Source: Flavobacterium sp. ACN2
Lineage (GTDB): Bacteria > Bacteroidota > Bacteroidia > Flavobacteriales > Flavobacteriaceae
Direction of reading: 5' to 3'
Length of the DNA: 64,000 nt
NCBI RefSeq assembly: GCF_002303885.1
Contig: NZ_MRCM01000006.1
Span: forward strand, 62,001 to 126,000
Position 1 is the stretch's first letter; the number at the start of each line of letters is the position of its first letter. The notes beneath the pieces are model-generated. The model ran no database searches and was not told where the DNA came from. It saw only the letters and a program-made list of their open reading frames with translations. Positions 44,948-53,091 of this stretch are shown one piece after another. The position numbers and the translations under genes are program-made.

Positions 44948-44963
44948 ATTCTTGCGCAAGAAT
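44948..44963. promoter_or_regulatory. Perfect 16-bp palindrome
   Basis: ATTCTTGC followed by GCAAGAAT, without a loop, between the VKOR fusion gene and the peptide gene. Candidate operator or processing site controlling the peptide separately. Confidence 0.4.
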
Positions 44964-45027
44964 AGACATAAACTTCAAGTGTCTTTAAACCGATTGAAGT
45001 ATTAACTAATATTAAAAACTATATGCT

Positions 45028-45213
45028 ATGTTAAAAAACATTTTAAAGTTAGACGGTGTTGCTGAGCTAACTAAAATTGAAAAAAGAAGTGTAAAAGGAG
45101 GTTTAGCGTGTGTTGATGGAGTATGTCCAAAACCAGGTAATTATTGTTGTCCTCCTTATCCAGATACAGGAGAACAGCTTTGCAGACTAATTGGTACTAG
45201 CTGTCCAGGATAA
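45028..45213 (+). CDS. Double-glycine-leader peptide with six-Cys knottin-like core
   Basis: A 61-residue peptide. Residues 1-25 form a leader ending KRSVKGG, with the LxxLxGVxELTKIEK pattern of Bacteroidota natural-product precursors cut after Gly-Gly. The 36-residue core (LAC onward) has Cys at 28, 33, 40, 41, 52 and 59, spaced C-x4-C-x6-CC-x10-C-x6-C. That is the C-C-CC-C-C order of inhibitor cystine knots and of granulin-like modules. There are no Ser/Thr-rich lanthipeptide features. It is predicted to be exported, cleaved by a C39 transporter encoded elsewhere and folded with three disulfides by the upstream VKOR fusion. Activity (bacteriocin, signal or inhibitor) is unknown. Confidence 0.85.
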   Translation: MLKNILKLDGVAELTKIEKRSVKGGLACVDGVCPKPGNYCCPPYPDTGEQLCRLIGTSCPG

Positions 45214-45304
45214 GAATTTCAAATTCTGTTATATTTCAGATTAGGTGCTTTAACATAATGTAATATAACTATAGAAAAAAGAATTTCTAACATCAGAATA
45301 TCAG

Positions 45305-45328
45305 AAGAGACTGTTTAGGCAGTCTCTT
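45305..45328 (+). terminator. Rho-independent terminator
   Basis: Stem AAGAGACTG / CAGTCTCTT, 6-nt loop, long T-run, 92 nt after the peptide gene. Confidence 0.88.
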
Positions 45329-45447
45329 TTTTTTTGTTTTAAAAAGAGACTTTCATCAAAAAAAAACAGCCTTTACACAATTTAAAAACTAAAAATAAAT
45401 TGTACCTTTTATATCGTTTTTAAATAAATACGATAAAAAATAATGTT

Positions 45448-46806
45448 ATGATAAAGTCTATAAATCCTTATAATCAAGAAATTGTCTATGAAGTTGCTGA
45501 GTTTGATAGGAAAGAAGTAGAAAATGCAATTGATAAAGCTGATGCTCAGTACGAGGTTTGGAAAGAAATTCCCTTTTCTGAACGTTCCGTTTTAATGAAA
45601 GCTGCGGGTCAAGAGTTACGAAAAAATGCAAGAGAATATGCCGAGGTAATTACCCAAGAAATGGGAAAACCGATTACTCAAGCTTTGGCAGAAGTAGAAA
45701 AATGCGCTGCTTTATGTGATTATTATGCTGAGAACGCCTCTAAGATGCTCGCCGACAAAATAATCGAAACAGAAGCCCATAAGAGTTATGTAAGTTACGA
45801 ACCAATAGGAATTGTTTTGGCCATTATGCCATGGAATTATCCTTTCTGGCAAGTGATGCGTTTTGCTGTTCCAGCATTAATGGCGGGAAATGTTGCCGTT
45901 TTAAAACACGCCAGCAATGTGATGAAAAGCGCCATGAGCATTGAAAAAATATTTGATCGAGCAGGCTTTCCTGCAGGATGTTTTACTAATTTGCCTATTG
46001 GAAGTAAAATGGTAGAAGAAATCATTAAAAATCCTAAAATCAAAGCAGTTACACTAACAGGAAGCGAAGCCGCAGGAAGAGCCGTAGCTGCGGTTGCTGG
46101 AAATGAAATTAAGAAAACTGTTTTAGAATTAGGAGGCAGTAATGCTTTGGTGGTTTTTGCAGATTGTAACCTGGAGAAAACGGTTAAAACTTGTGTGCAG
46201 GCGCGTTTTCAGAATGCGGGGCAAAGCTGTATTGCAGGAAAACGTCTTTTAGTAGAATCGTCTATTGCAGAAGAGTTTACAAAAGCTTTTATAGAAGAAG
46301 TTGGCAAGCTTCGTTCGGGCGATCCTTTGAGTGAAGAAACAACAATAGGAACAATGGCAAGAGTAGACCTTGCTGAAGAATTGGAAAAACAGCTTCAAGA
46401 TACATTGGATAAAGGCGGAGAAGTTTTACTAGGGGGCAAAAGAAACAAGGCTTATTTTGAACCTACTGTTATTGGAAATGTAACAACAAATATGTCAATT
46501 TTTAAAGAAGAGGTTTTTGGTCCATTAATTGGAATCACGACTTTTAAGGATGAAAAAGAAGCTATAGCACTTTCTAACAATAGCCCATTCGGACTTGGCG
46601 TTACCATTTTTACAGAGGATTTCGAAAAAGCATTCCGATTAGTGCCCAAATTTAATGAAGGAGCAGTATTTGTAAACGAACTGGTAAAAAGCGATCAGAG
46701 GCTGCCTTTTGGCGGAACTAAAAACTCAGGATATGGGCGTGAACTTTCGCAAGACGGCATTCAGGAATTTGTAAACAAGAAAACAGTTTACATTAATAAA
46801 TATTAA
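45448..46806 (+). CDS. Succinate-semialdehyde dehydrogenase-type aldehyde dehydrogenase
   Basis: 452 residues, the short form typical of NAD(P)-dependent succinate-semialdehyde dehydrogenases. Motifs: PWNYPFWQVMRFAVPALMAGN (cofactor site), TGSEAAGRAVA, ELGGSNALVV (general base Glu), FQNAGQSCIAGKR (nucleophilic Cys) and EEVFGPLIGI. It oxidises succinate semialdehyde or a related aldehyde to the acid in the cytoplasm. Single gene with its own terminator. The exact aldehyde is not certain. Confidence 0.9.
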   Translation: MIKSINPYNQEIVYEVAEFDRKEVENAIDKADAQYEVWKEIPFSERSVLMKAAGQELRKNAREYAEVITQEMGKPITQALAEVEKCAALCDYYAENASKMLADKIIETEAHKSYVSYEPIGIVLAIMPWNYPFWQVMRFAVPALMAGNVAVLKHASNVMKSAMSIEKIFDRAGFPAGCFTNLPIGSKMVEEIIKNPKIKAVTLTGSEAAGRAVAAVAGNEIKKTVLELGGSNALVVFADCNLEKTVKTCVQARFQNAGQSCIAGKRLLVESSIAEEFTKAFIEEVGKLRSGDPLSEETTIGTMARVDLAEELEKQLQDTLDKGGEVLLGGKRNKAYFEPTVIGNVTTNMSIFKEEVFGPLIGITTFKDEKEAIALSNNSPFGLGVTIFTEDFEKAFRLVPKFNEGAVFVNELVKSDQRLPFGGTKNSGYGRELSQDGIQEFVNKKTVYINKY

Positions 46807-46815
46807 CAGAATTAG

Positions 46816-46846
46816 AAAAGGTGTTTGAGAGTTTCAAACACCTTTT
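46816..46846. terminator. Bidirectional terminator
   Basis: Stem AAAAGGTGTTTGA / TCAAACACCTTTT with a 5-nt loop between convergent genes. Confidence 0.88.
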
Positions 46847-46866
46847 TTAATTTTAAAAATCCTACT

Positions 46867-47436
46867 TTACGGATTAATTATGTCTGAGTCCGGAAGGTTA
46901 AAAGATCCGTCTGTGACTTCTACTGCTACTCCTGATTCTAGATTTCGAACCTTTCCAGAAAAGGTGCCTTTAATTCCGTTTTTACTTATAGATTCAATTT
47001 TTACTATAAAAACGTCATCGGCAGCTCGAGTACTATACAAAATAGTTCCGTTTGCGGTTTGAACAGCATATCGGGCCACCATTTCTAATTCTGCTGGAGT
47101 AGAATAAGTGCCTGCGGTGATATTTCCTCCAATTTTCCAAATTTCAAAATCTAATGATGGAGGAAGTTGCTCACCAGCAGTTTTAGGATAAGGCGCTTCA
47201 GAACCCCCGAGTATAATATACTCAAATCGATTATCGTTGCCAGCGGCCTGAAAGTTGGCATTATAAAAATTTATTTTACGGCCATCTAGAGTGGCTTTAA
47301 AATAATAATCAGATTCATTGTTATTTGATTCACTATCACTGCTTGAACAAGCCGAGAAAAGCACGGTTAAAATGGAAACATAAAAAAGCTGTTTTACAAA
47401 ACGAACTGTTTTATTTTTTAAAGAAAATGATTTCAT
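46867..47436 (-). CDS. Hypothetical lipoprotein
   Basis: 189 residues from the Met that precedes KSFSLKNK. A longer reading from 47523 adds 29 residues before the signal peptide and is unlikely. Lipobox in TVLFSACSSS (Cys30). A low-complexity Ser/Asn linker is followed by a beta-rich domain with KATLDGRKINFYNANFQA and GIKGTFSGKV, the layout of small Bacteroidota outer-membrane lipoproteins of unknown function. Confidence 0.6.
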   Translation of the reverse strand: MKSFSLKNKTVRFVKQLFYVSILTVLFSACSSSDSESNNNESDYYFKATLDGRKINFYNANFQAAGNDNRFEYIILGGSEAPYPKTAGEQLPPSLDFEIWKIGGNITAGTYSTPAELEMVARYAVQTANGTILYSTRAADDVFIVKIESISKNGIKGTFSGKVRNLESGVAVEVTDGSFNLPDSDIINP

Positions 47437-47668
47437 TACTTTAAAACCATCAACATTAGTATCTATCATTCTATGTTTTTTTGAGTTCACAACAAATTTA
47501 CCAATGCAAGATGCAGTAAACAATACCTGATTTCATGGTTATTTACTATTAAAAAGCAGTAGCTTTTCTTTAAGAAAAGAGTGCAGCATCAAATAAAATT
47601 AAATGCATAAAAAGGTAAGAAGCAACTGCTATTGCCTATTTTTGCAATCGATCTAAAATAGCCAAACT

Positions 47669-48367
47669 ATGAATAAAACATTTTCTTCCAGCAGCCAAAT
47701 TGGCGTGGTCTCTACTTTTTCGGAGCTTGTGCATACCGATTTTAAGGAAGAAATGAATGCATTATGTTGGTACAGAAATCTGGATGGCGATTTTAAAGAG
47801 ATTGTGAATCAATTAAGTTTAAAAGAAAATATAACAGAAGTTTCTCCAGAAGATTTAATCGCGCTTCAATTATCTGAAAAAGGAAATAGAGCCAGAGAAA
47901 TAATCTTAAACGATTTACAATTATTAACTGAATTTGGCGCTTCGCCTTCTCTTAATTTATTGAAGTGTTACGAGCGCGATGACGAATTTGATTTCATATC
48001 TACAGATGTATATTCGTTTCATGTTGATCGTTCGCCCATTGCAACCGATACATTTTTGTGCACTTACCACGGAGCGGCAAGTGATATTATTCCTAACTCG
48101 CAGGCAGAACAGAAGATTTTAATTCCAGAAATTCGAGCAAAATTAAAAGAACTGCATGATGGAGCAGAGGAAGATTTCGAAGACTTTTTAAAAGAGAATT
48201 TCTTTGACTTGCATTATCAATTGCATGAAGGTGCAGAACCTATTAATTTAGGACAAATGCATCTTTGGCGTTTGGCCGTCGATCATCCAAAACAGCAAGT
48301 AAAGCCTTGTATTCATAGGGCACCAAAAGAAAATGATGGAGAATATCGCTTATTGTTGATTTGCTAG
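47669..48367 (+). CDS. DUF1826-family protein
   Basis: 232 residues matching the DUF1826 layout: an N-terminal segment with CWYRNLDGDFKEIV, a central RAREIILNDLQLLTEFGASPSLNLLKCY and FHVDRSPIATDTFLCTYHG. Near the C-terminus it has QMHLWR and CIHRAPKENDGEYRLLLIC. The HVD and later His residues could ligate a metal, as in Fe/2OG-like cupins. Family function is unknown, with zinc-related links suggested for some members. No signal peptide. Confidence 0.75.
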   Translation: MNKTFSSSSQIGVVSTFSELVHTDFKEEMNALCWYRNLDGDFKEIVNQLSLKENITEVSPEDLIALQLSEKGNRAREIILNDLQLLTEFGASPSLNLLKCYERDDEFDFISTDVYSFHVDRSPIATDTFLCTYHGAASDIIPNSQAEQKILIPEIRAKLKELHDGAEEDFEDFLKENFFDLHYQLHEGAEPINLGQMHLWRLAVDHPKQQVKPCIHRAPKENDGEYRLLLIC

Positions 48368-48427
48368 TTCAACGGCTAAAAAAAGAATATTTATATTTGA
48401 TTATAAAAGAAGTCACAGAACGATGCT

Positions 48428-48457
48428 TTGTGTGATTGCTTTTTTAACTTATCTTCG
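48428..48457 (+). promoter_or_regulatory. Promoter inside the apparent 5' end of the permease reading frame
   Basis: TTG (48428-48430), 19-nt spacer, TATCTTCG (48450-48457). It implies a transcript start near 48464, downstream of the ATG at 48423. The permease must therefore start later. Confidence 0.5.
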
Positions 48458-48503
48458 CTTTTTATACATTCTGAATACATTTAAATACCTTAAAACAAAA
48501 TCT

Positions 48504-49928
48504 GTGAAAAACAATCATGATGCTGTAGAAGAGAATCAGCTTAAACGTGGACTAACTAATCGACACATTCAGTTAATTGCCTTAGGCGGATCTATAGGAA
48601 CAGGTCTTTTCCTTGGCATTGGTCCAGCGGCCGTATTAGCAGGGCCATCTGTTATTTTAGGATATGCTATTGCCGGAATTATCGCTTTCTTTATAATGAG
48701 ACAACTTGGAGAAATGGTTGTCGAAGAACCCGTATCTGGAAGCTTTAGCTATTTTGCTTATAAATATTGCGGTTCGTTTGCCGGTTTTGCATCAGGTTGG
48801 AATTATTGGATTTTGTATATTCTGGTAAGTATGGCCGAACTTACAGCCATTGGAGTTTATGTGCAGTTTTGGTGGCCCGAAATTCCGCTTTGGGCATCCA
48901 GTTTATTTTTCTTTCTGGTTATTAATGCCTTAAATTTTGCCTCGGTAAAGGTGTACGGAGAAACTGAATTTTGGTTTTCAATTATAAAAGTGGTAGCCAT
49001 TATCGCCATGATTCTTTTTGGCACTTATCTGCTAATAAGCGGAACAGGAGGGGAACACGCTACAATTCATAATTTATATAACGACGGAGGCTTTTTTCCA
49101 AAAGGGATTTTTGAAAAAACTGAAACAGGCAGTTTTCAAGGTTTATTGTCTGCAATGGCTTTGATTATGTTCTCTTTTGGTGGTTTGGAACTTATTGGAA
49201 TTACCGCTGCTGAAGCAGAAAATCCAGAGAAAAACATTCCAAAAGCTACCAATCAGGTTATTTACAGAATCCTTATATTTTACGTTGGAGCATTGGTCAT
49301 TTTATTTGCTTTGTCGCCTTGGAGACAAATTACGACAGACAGTAGTCCGTTTGTAATGGTTTTTCAAAACTTAAACGGAATGGAATTTGAACTTTTTGGT
49401 AACAAAATATTTTTTACAAGCCTTATCGCCAATGTGCTTAACTTAATTGTATTAACTGCCGCTTTATCTGTTTACAATAGTAGTGTTTATAGTAACTCGC
49501 GTATGTTATTTGGTTTGGCAGATCAGAATAGTGCGCCTAAATTTTTAAAGAAGTTAAACAAACAATTTGTTCCGGTTAATGCTATTTTAGTTTCTTCGTG
49601 TTTTGCCGCTATCTGTATTTTAATAAACAAAATAATTCCAGAAGAAGCCTTTAGTATTTTGATGTCTTTAGTAGTGTCTTGCTTGGTAATTAACTGGGTG
49701 ATGATTTCGTATACGCATCTGCAATTTAGACGTGCCAAAGACAAGGAAAATACCAAAACCAAGTTTGCTTCTATATTTTATCCAATAAGCAATTACATCT
49801 GTTTCGCGTTTTTATTGGGTATTTTAGCCATTATGTGGATGACGAATATGGAGATATCTGTAGAATTAATTCCGATTTGGCTCGGTATTCTTTTTGTGTT
49901 TTATAAAGTTTTTAAAACGAAAGAATAG
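48504..49928 (+). CDS. Amino-acid permease (APC family, CycA-like)
   Basis: About 474 residues with 12 hydrophobic helices. RGLTNRHIQLIALGGSIGTGLFLG is the conserved first-helix signature of the APC superfamily; EMVVEEPVSGSFSYFAYKY, GGLELIGITAAEAENPEKNIP and NSRMLFGLA follow. This resembles the D-Ser/D-Ala/Gly and aromatic amino-acid group. I choose the GTG at 48504 because the in-frame ATG at 48423 lies upstream of a good promoter and adds a non-homologous hydrophobic segment. Single-gene transcript. Confidence 0.82.
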   Translation: MKNNHDAVEENQLKRGLTNRHIQLIALGGSIGTGLFLGIGPAAVLAGPSVILGYAIAGIIAFFIMRQLGEMVVEEPVSGSFSYFAYKYCGSFAGFASGWNYWILYILVSMAELTAIGVYVQFWWPEIPLWASSLFFFLVINALNFASVKVYGETEFWFSIIKVVAIIAMILFGTYLLISGTGGEHATIHNLYNDGGFFPKGIFEKTETGSFQGLLSAMALIMFSFGGLELIGITAAEAENPEKNIPKATNQVIYRILIFYVGALVILFALSPWRQITTDSSPFVMVFQNLNGMEFELFGNKIFFTSLIANVLNLIVLTAALSVYNSSVYSNSRMLFGLADQNSAPKFLKKLNKQFVPVNAILVSSCFAAICILINKIIPEEAFSILMSLVVSCLVINWVMISYTHLQFRRAKDKENTKTKFASIFYPISNYICFAFLLGILAIMWMTNMEISVELIPIWLGILFVFYKVFKTKE

Positions 49929-49955
49929 GCATCATTTAGTATAGTATCATTATTA

Positions 49956-49996
49956 AGGCATTGATTATTAACGTAGAGTTGATTTTTGATGCCTTT
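49956..49996 (+). terminator. Weak terminator
   Basis: AAGGCAT / ATGCCTT with a 27-nt loop and T-run after the permease gene. Confidence 0.5.
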
Positions 49997-50085
49997 TTAT
50001 ATTGGGAAAATTGAAACACGAAATGGTATTGAAATTTTAAAATGTAGTACTTGTGTAAGCAAAAGCTTATTGCGATATTTGAGTT

Positions 50086-50724
50086 ATGAACAAACAAATG
50101 TCTTTTTCGGTATGTGGAGAATCATTTTCGGCTCCAATGCATATTTGTGGTTTTTTCGATTCGAGAGAACAACAGTATGAAGTCATTATTCCTTATATTT
50201 TGGAGGGACTGGAAACGAATGATAAAGTAATTAATATTCTTGAAGGAAACCGCCATGGAGAACATTGTCGTTGTCTGGCTGATAATGGAATATCTATTGC
50301 TCAAAAACTCGCGAGTGGCCAATTGGAAGTGCTAGCTTCTGAAAATACGTATATCAAGGACGGCGAGTTTGCTGCCGAAAAAATGTACAAAACGCTTGAA
50401 CAGACTTTATTATCAGCTTCAAGATCAGGATATGATAGCGTAAGGGCGTGTGGAGATATGATTTGGGCTCTTAAGAACCTGCCAGGAACTGATGAACTTT
50501 TAGAATATGAAGCCAAATTAAATCTGTTAACTCCACAACATGCAGTTTCACTAATTTGTATGTACGATGTGAACAGTTTTAGCCCAAGTACACTTACCGA
50601 TATATTGCTTACACATCCTTATGTAATAAAGGATGGTAAAATCAGCAAAAATCCGCATTATGTAGAGCCTTTAGAATTTATTTCTAATCTTTCGAATTAT
50701 CGATCTGATAAGCTTAAGTCTTAA
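50086..50724 (+). CDS. MEDS (DcmR-like sensory domain) protein
   Basis: 212 residues spanning a single MEDS domain: HICGFFDSREQQYEVIIPYILEGLETNDKVINIL, YDSVRACGDMIWALKNLPGTDELLEYEAKLNLL and ICMYDVNSFS. MEDS domains sense small C1 or hydrocarbon ligands and often sit in front of histidine kinases or DcmR-type regulators. Here the domain stands alone, without an HTH or kinase. Its regulatory partner, if any, is elsewhere. Confidence 0.85.
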   Translation: MNKQMSFSVCGESFSAPMHICGFFDSREQQYEVIIPYILEGLETNDKVINILEGNRHGEHCRCLADNGISIAQKLASGQLEVLASENTYIKDGEFAAEKMYKTLEQTLLSASRSGYDSVRACGDMIWALKNLPGTDELLEYEAKLNLLTPQHAVSLICMYDVNSFSPSTLTDILLTHPYVIKDGKISKNPHYVEPLEFISNLSNYRSDKLKS

Positions 50725-50786
50725 GAAATTATTTTTAGATCCATCACTTGAATATGCGCAACGATAACACGTAAATTTGAACTGCT

Positions 50787-51065
50787 TTAAAAGTCTTGCC
50801 TTCCGATGATGGTAATAATCTCTATCCGATTATCTCCATTAATTTGGTAATAAATAGTGTCAACACCACATACACAATAGCGATATCCTATTTTAATGTG
50901 GTCAGCAGATGGAAATAAAAAAGGATTTTCCTCTATTTTTTCAAAACAATCATAAAACATATTGAAATAGCTGTCAGCTTGATTAATGCCAAACTTACCA
51001 ACACCATAATAATAAATTCTTTTTAAATCTTCTTTGGCTTCGCTACTTAAATAATAGCTATACAT
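50787..51065 (-). CDS. parE: ParE-family toxin
   Basis: 92 residues of the RelE/ParE fold: YYLSSEAKEDLKRIYYYGVGKFG, FPSADHIKIGYRYCVCGVDTIYYQI and a C-terminal IEIITIIGRQDF. ParE toxins block DNA gyrase. The start overlaps the last 8 nt of the antitoxin gene, the normal arrangement of parDE. Confidence 0.9.
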   Translation of the reverse strand: MYSYYLSSEAKEDLKRIYYYGVGKFGINQADSYFNMFYDCFEKIEENPFLFPSADHIKIGYRYCVCGVDTIYYQINGDNRIEIITIIGRQDF

Positions 51066-51303
51066 CAGGCAGACCTTTTTTAAATTCGGCTAACATTTCT
51101 TCTCTAGTTTGTTTTTTTGCAAAACCGCTTTTTTCTCCCTTATCTATTTTAGCTCTTACAAACTCATAATATTCTTCTTGCGAACGAGCTTGCTTAATCA
51201 AATAGTTGATAGCTTCGCTTTTACTGCTAAATTCTTCTGTATTAACCTGATTTTTCAACCACTCATCATTAGGAGTAGTTAATGATATACTTTGTCGTGT
51301 CAT
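51058..51303 (-). CDS. parD: ParD-family antitoxin (RHH)
   Basis: 81 residues. The N-terminal ribbon-helix-helix RQSISLTTPNDEWLKNQV binds DNA, and the C-terminal AKKQTREEMLAEFKKGLPDV binds the toxin. It represses its own operon; a perfect 26-bp palindrome lies 15 nt upstream. Confidence 0.9.
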   Translation of the reverse strand: MTRQSISLTTPNDEWLKNQVNTEEFSSKSEAINYLIKQARSQEEYYEFVRAKIDKGEKSGFAKKQTREEMLAEFKKGLPDV

Positions 51304-51318
51304 AATAATACAAGTTTT

Positions 51319-51344
51319 TTTTTGGTGTAAATTTACACCAAAAA
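51319..51344. promoter_or_regulatory. parDE operator palindrome
   Basis: Perfect palindrome with core GGTGTAAATTTACACC flanked by five T and five A residues, directly upstream of parD. It fits an RHH antitoxin operator. Confidence 0.7.
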
Positions 51345-51593
51345 TTTTGAAATGGAAACATTTATGAATTATTAAAGTTTAAAAAAAGTTTACCTAATTT
51401 TGCAGTACAGTGGCAGTTTTAAGCTTAAAAAAACTAAAAATCCTACTAAAACATCCTTAAATGTAATAGAAAGAAGAACTTTTGCTTAAGTAAAACAAGT
51501 AAACTGATTATCAATATCTAGCAGTTTGATTGTTAAAGAAAAAGCCGAATTTAGGCTGATAAAAAAAAGTTAAAAGCATTCTTTATTTTATAA

Positions 51594-51608
51594 TGGCACA
51601 ATTCATGC
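51594..51608 (+). promoter_or_regulatory. Strong sigma-54-like -24/-12 promoter
   Basis: TGGCAC-AATTC-ATGC. It keeps the GG, CAC and final GC of TGGCAC-N5-TTGC, with A for the first T of the -12 box. It lies 56 nt before the META-domain gene. A sigma-A-like TAATTTTG near 51398 lacks a TTG partner. Confidence 0.6.
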
Positions 51609-51663
51609 CTGCAAAAAAAACATAAATAATCTGAATGCTTAATCGGTATTCTAAAAAATTAAA

Positions 51664-52686
51664 ATGATGAAAAGATTTAAATGTATGTATGTTTTTGTGG
51701 TAGTATTAGTATCAGCATTTACATACGGTCAGGAAAGTTTAAAAATGTTTGTAAAAGAAAGTAAAGTGCCATGTCAAGGTGTTGGTCCTATGGAATGTCT
51801 GCAAGTGAAGTATGATAAGGACAAAGAATGGCAACTTTTTTATGATCATATTGAAGGTTTTAATTTTGAAAAAGGAAATCGATATGAGATAATGGTAACC
51901 AGAACCAAAAGACCAGAACCTATTCCGGCAGATGCTTCTTCCTACCAGTATAAACTGAAAAGTATTATTTCGAAAACGCCTGTAAATACCGAAAAAGGCA
52001 TTTACAATACCAAAATGATTTTAACCCAGTTAAACGGAAAAAAGATAAATAGCGGAAAAGCATTTATCACCATTAACGATGAAACTGGTAAAATAAGCGG
52101 TAAAAACGGATGTAATAATTTCAACGTAAAATACACGAAGCTTTCTGCAAAAAATCAAATTAAGACCAATTCTCCAATGGGAACTTTAATGGCTTGCGAC
52201 GACGAAAGCATGAAATTAGAACAAGAATTTAGTGCTGCAATAACAAAGAAAAAGTTCAAAATTGTAAAGAAAAACAATACCGTACAGTTTAAAAATGCGA
52301 AGAACAAAGTGGTTATGGAATTTTCTATTCCAACTCAAGACCAATTGTGGAGTTTTATCGAAAAAAATAACTGGAAACTAATAGCGCTAGAAAATGTTGG
52401 ACAGGATTACGGAAGAGCTTCTATTAAGTTTAATGTAGCAGAAAAGAAAGTGAGCGGAAACACAGGCTGCAACAACTTCTCTGGAACTTATGAAACTAAC
52501 GGGGATAATATTTCTTTTGATAAAGTAGCATCTACAAGAATGGCATGTATTGGTGAAGGAAATGAAACAGAGCAAAAAATGTTATCTTATTTAAACAATA
52601 AAGGCCTACGTTTTGATGTAGCAGATCAAACGCTTAATTTTTATCTTAACGATAAATTGGTCATGATGTTTGGCATTACGAAATAA
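51664..52686 (+). CDS. Exported DUF4377 plus double META (HslJ-like) protein
   Basis: 340 residues. Signal peptide (cleavage near TYGQ, residue 20). A DUF4377 domain (about 20-105, VKESKVPCQGVGPMECLQVKY, FNFEKGNRYEIMVTR) is followed by two META domains. Both have the ISGKNGCNNFN / VSGNTGCNNFSGTY motif and the MGTLMACDDESM / ASTRMACIGEGNETEQ motif. Such proteins occur on the cell envelope and in stress responses. The upstream -24/-12 element suggests sigma-54 control, perhaps by the regulator at 16905. Followed by a strong terminator. Confidence 0.88.
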   Translation: MMKRFKCMYVFVVVLVSAFTYGQESLKMFVKESKVPCQGVGPMECLQVKYDKDKEWQLFYDHIEGFNFEKGNRYEIMVTRTKRPEPIPADASSYQYKLKSIISKTPVNTEKGIYNTKMILTQLNGKKINSGKAFITINDETGKISGKNGCNNFNVKYTKLSAKNQIKTNSPMGTLMACDDESMKLEQEFSAAITKKKFKIVKKNNTVQFKNAKNKVVMEFSIPTQDQLWSFIEKNNWKLIALENVGQDYGRASIKFNVAEKKVSGNTGCNNFSGTYETNGDNISFDKVASTRMACIGEGNETEQKMLSYLNNKGLRFDVADQTLNFYLNDKLVMMFGITK

Positions 52687-52738
52687 AAAAGTTCTATAAG
52701 CGTCTTAAAATAGAGGATGATTTATGAAAGATAATTTT

Positions 52739-52767
52739 AAAACCAGTGAAGTTGATTCACTGGTTTT
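52739..52767 (+). terminator. Rho-independent terminator
   Basis: Stem AAAACCAGTGAA / TTCACTGGTTTT, loop GTTGA, T-run. Confidence 0.9.
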
Positions 52768-52778
52768 TTTATGGGTAA

Positions 52779-53054
52779 TTAGTTTTAAAGTCTGAGATTC
52801 GATTACTTCAGATTTCCAAAGAGTTCAACTGAAATGTTGTGCAAATGTCTCTGACTTTGCGCTTTTTTTACACTTGTGAATTAGTAAAATTTATAAAAGT
52901 CTCCCGACTTTTTACAATTATTTTTTAGTGTTGTTTTTTATTCTTTCTATCTATAAATTGCATTTAAGAAATTTAGTTTTAAAGTCTGAGACTTTATGGC
53001 TTTTACGTTTTAAATTATATATTTGAAAAATGGCGCAAAGTCAGAGACATTTGC
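52779..53054. repeat. MITE-like repeat pair
   Basis: A 22-bp perfect inverted repeat, GCAAATGTCTCTGAC and onward (52841-52862) against 53033-53054, encloses 170 nt. Overlaid is a 19-bp direct repeat TTAGTTTTAAAGTCTGAGA at 52779-52797 and 52973-52991. The stretch 52687-53091 has no gene; this structure occupies most of it. Confidence 0.65.
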
Positions 53055-53091
53055 GCAGCGCTTGTGAGGTACACTTTGCAGAGCAGGGGAT

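Noticed and set aside
45028..45213. Lanthipeptide or sactipeptide precursor
   Set aside because: No LanB/C/M or radical-SAM gene is nearby, and the adjacent enzyme is a disulfide oxidase.
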